Below, piece by piece: positions 7,471 to 8,536 of a stretch of DNA of 8,536 nucleotides. Under the pieces are notes generated by a model, which had not been told where the DNA came from, did no database searches, and saw nothing but the letters and a program-made list of their open reading frames with translations. The stretch's first letter is position 1; every line of letters starts with the position of its first letter. This DNA is from JBOHPP01 sp050731755 (GTDB lineage: Bacteria > Methylomirabilota > Methylomirabilia > Rokubacteriales > CSP1-6), in contig JBOHPP010000263.1 in assembly GCA_050731755.1 (NCBI GenBank), forward strand, positions 1-8,536, written 5' to 3'. The translations under genes and the position numbers were made by a program.

Positions 7471-8536
7471 ATGGAGAAATCGCATGTCCGGCGGCCGCTG
7501 TTCGAGCTGGACGAGGGCCCGCAGGCGGCCAAGATCAAGGTGATCGGGTTGGGAGGGGGCGGCAGCAACGCCGTCAGCCGCATGATCGCGGCCAAATTCA
7601 CCGGCGTCGAGTTCATGGTGGCCAACACCGACAATCAGGCGCTGCGCGCCTCGCCGGCACCGACCAAGATCCAGCTCGGGGCCAAGCTGACCCAGGGGCT
7701 GGGTGCCGGCTCGAACCCCACGATCGGGCGTGACGCGGCGCTGGAGGATCCCGAGCAGATCACCCGGTTGCTCGAGGGCGCCGACATGGTCTTCGTCACC
7801 GCCGGGCTTGGCGGGGGGACTGGCACCGGGGCCGCGCCTATCGTGGCCTCGCTGGCCAAGGACCTGGGCAGCCTCACGGTCGCCGTCGTCACCAAGCCGT
7901 TCCACTTCGAGGGGCGCAAGCGCATGCAGCAGGCCGAGGCCGGGTTGGACGCCTTGCGCGCCGTCGTGGACACCCTCATCACCATCCCGAACCAGCGCCT
8001 GCTCTCCGTGGTCGACCGGGGGACGCCGCTCGTCGACGCCTTCCGGGTCGCCGACTCGGTCTTGCACCAGGCGGTCCAGGGCATCTCCGACTTGATCCTG
8101 GTGCCCGGGCTCATCAATCTGGACTTCGCCGACGTGCGCACCATCATGTCCGGCATGGGCATGGCCATGATGGGCACCGGCGTCGGTCACGGCGAGCACC
8201 GCGCGCTCGATGCGGCCCACAAGGCGGTGGCCAGCCCACTGCTGGATGACACATCGATCGAGGGCGCCCGGGGCATCCTCATCAACTTCACGGGGGGCGC
8301 TGATCTCTCCCTGCACGAGGTGGAAGAGGCGGCCCGCATCGTCCAGGACGCCGCCGACGACGAGGCTCTCATCATCTTCGGGGCCGTCGTCGATCCCAGC
8401 CTGAGCGACGAAGTGCGCATGACCGTCATCGCCACCGGCTTCCCGGAGAAGCGGGAGACCCTGACGCCGAGCGGCAAGGTGGTGGACCTGGCCCGCTCCG
8501 GCCGCCCGCCCGCGCTGGCTGGGGCCGGGGCAGGGG
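7471..8536 (+). CDS. ftsZ: Cell division GTPase FtsZ (3' end outside window)
   Basis: The tubulin-like GTPase that assembles the Z-ring at midcell. 355 residues are visible and the frame is open to the window edge, so only the tail is missing. The N-terminal nucleotide-binding strand is IKVIGLGGGGSNAVSRM. The tubulin signature GLGGGTGTGAAP gives the G-box GGGTGTG at residues 114-120 region. TKPFHFEGRKRM and the T7 synergy loop NLDFADVRTIM (Asn216, Asp218, Asp221) carry the residues that complete GTP hydrolysis on the next subunit. The globular C-terminal domain extends to VIATGF, followed by the start of an Ala/Gly/Pro-rich linker. The conserved C-terminal peptide that binds FtsA is beyond the edge. 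Motifs are intact and the start is set by AAAGGAGG. Confidence 0.97.
   Translation, partial: MEKSHVRRPLFELDEGPQAAKIKVIGLGGGGSNAVSRMIAAKFTGVEFMVANTDNQALRASPAPTKIQLGAKLTQGLGAGSNPTIGRDAALEDPEQITRLLEGADMVFVTAGLGGGTGTGAAPIVASLAKDLGSLTVAVVTKPFHFEGRKRMQQAEAGLDALRAVVDTLITIPNQRLLSVVDRGTPLVDAFRVADSVLHQAVQGISDLILVPGLINLDFADVRTIMSGMGMAMMGTGVGHGEHRALDAAHKAVASPLLDDTSIEGARGILINFTGGADLSLHEVEEAARIVQDAADDEALIIFGAVVDPSLSDEVRMTVIATGFPEKRETLTPSGKVVDLARSGRPPALAGAGAG

Noticed and set aside
7225..8316. Antisense ORF of 363 aa opposite ftsZ
   Set aside because: A shadow of ftsZ codon usage; FtsZ motifs are all present on the + strand.

Overview
The window is a G+C-rich (roughly 70% by eye), single-strand, tightly packed piece of the bacterial division and cell wall (dcw) cluster. 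Every gene lies on the + strand, in the order murD, ftsW, murC, murB, ftsQ, ftsA, ftsZ; the last runs off the window. The high G+C, the classical Gram-negative-like order, the short type II MurB and the FtsA with a C-terminal amphipathic helix suggest an uncultivated or soil-type bacterium such as Candidatus Rokubacteria/Methylomirabilota or a deltaproteobacterial relative. This placement is a guess from gene order and composition, not from a search.

Layout: 1-178 is a repeat-rich leader with two tandem 42-bp copies, a stable hairpin and a Shine-Dalgarno sequence that could be masked by local pairing. murD is at 179-1582. The gap at 1583-1916 is the only large one. It holds a second copy of the last 22 bp of murD and a roughly 220-bp palindromic element with imperfect terminal inverted repeats and CTAG at both ends, which looks like a MITE. 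From ftsW onward the genes overlap by 4-8 nt: ftsW/murC by 8, murC/murB by 7, murB/ftsQ by 8 and ftsQ/ftsA by 4. A 91-bp gap with a perfect Shine-Dalgarno precedes ftsZ. Two genes often found in this cluster, murG (between ftsW and murC) and ddl (between murB and ftsQ), are absent from those positions.

How the genes work together: MurB and MurC make UDP-MurNAc and UDP-MurNAc-L-Ala, and MurD adds D-Glu. FtsW polymerises lipid II at the septum together with a class B PBP encoded elsewhere. FtsQ is a membrane scaffold of the divisome. FtsA anchors FtsZ filaments to the membrane, and FtsZ forms the Z-ring.

The genes are ordinary housekeeping genes, and I see no new defence or biosynthetic system. 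The observations worth a second look are: (1) ftsA has no ATG/GTG/TTG at its natural start and appears to begin with ATA in an ATAA overlap; (2) the MITE-like element sits exactly at the murD/ftsW junction, and removing it in silico restores a tight murD-stop/ftsW-start junction; (3) the murD 3' end is duplicated beside it; (4) MurB carries Cys and Gln where the usual active-site Ser and Arg are expected; (5) the murD leader could adopt mutually exclusive structures.
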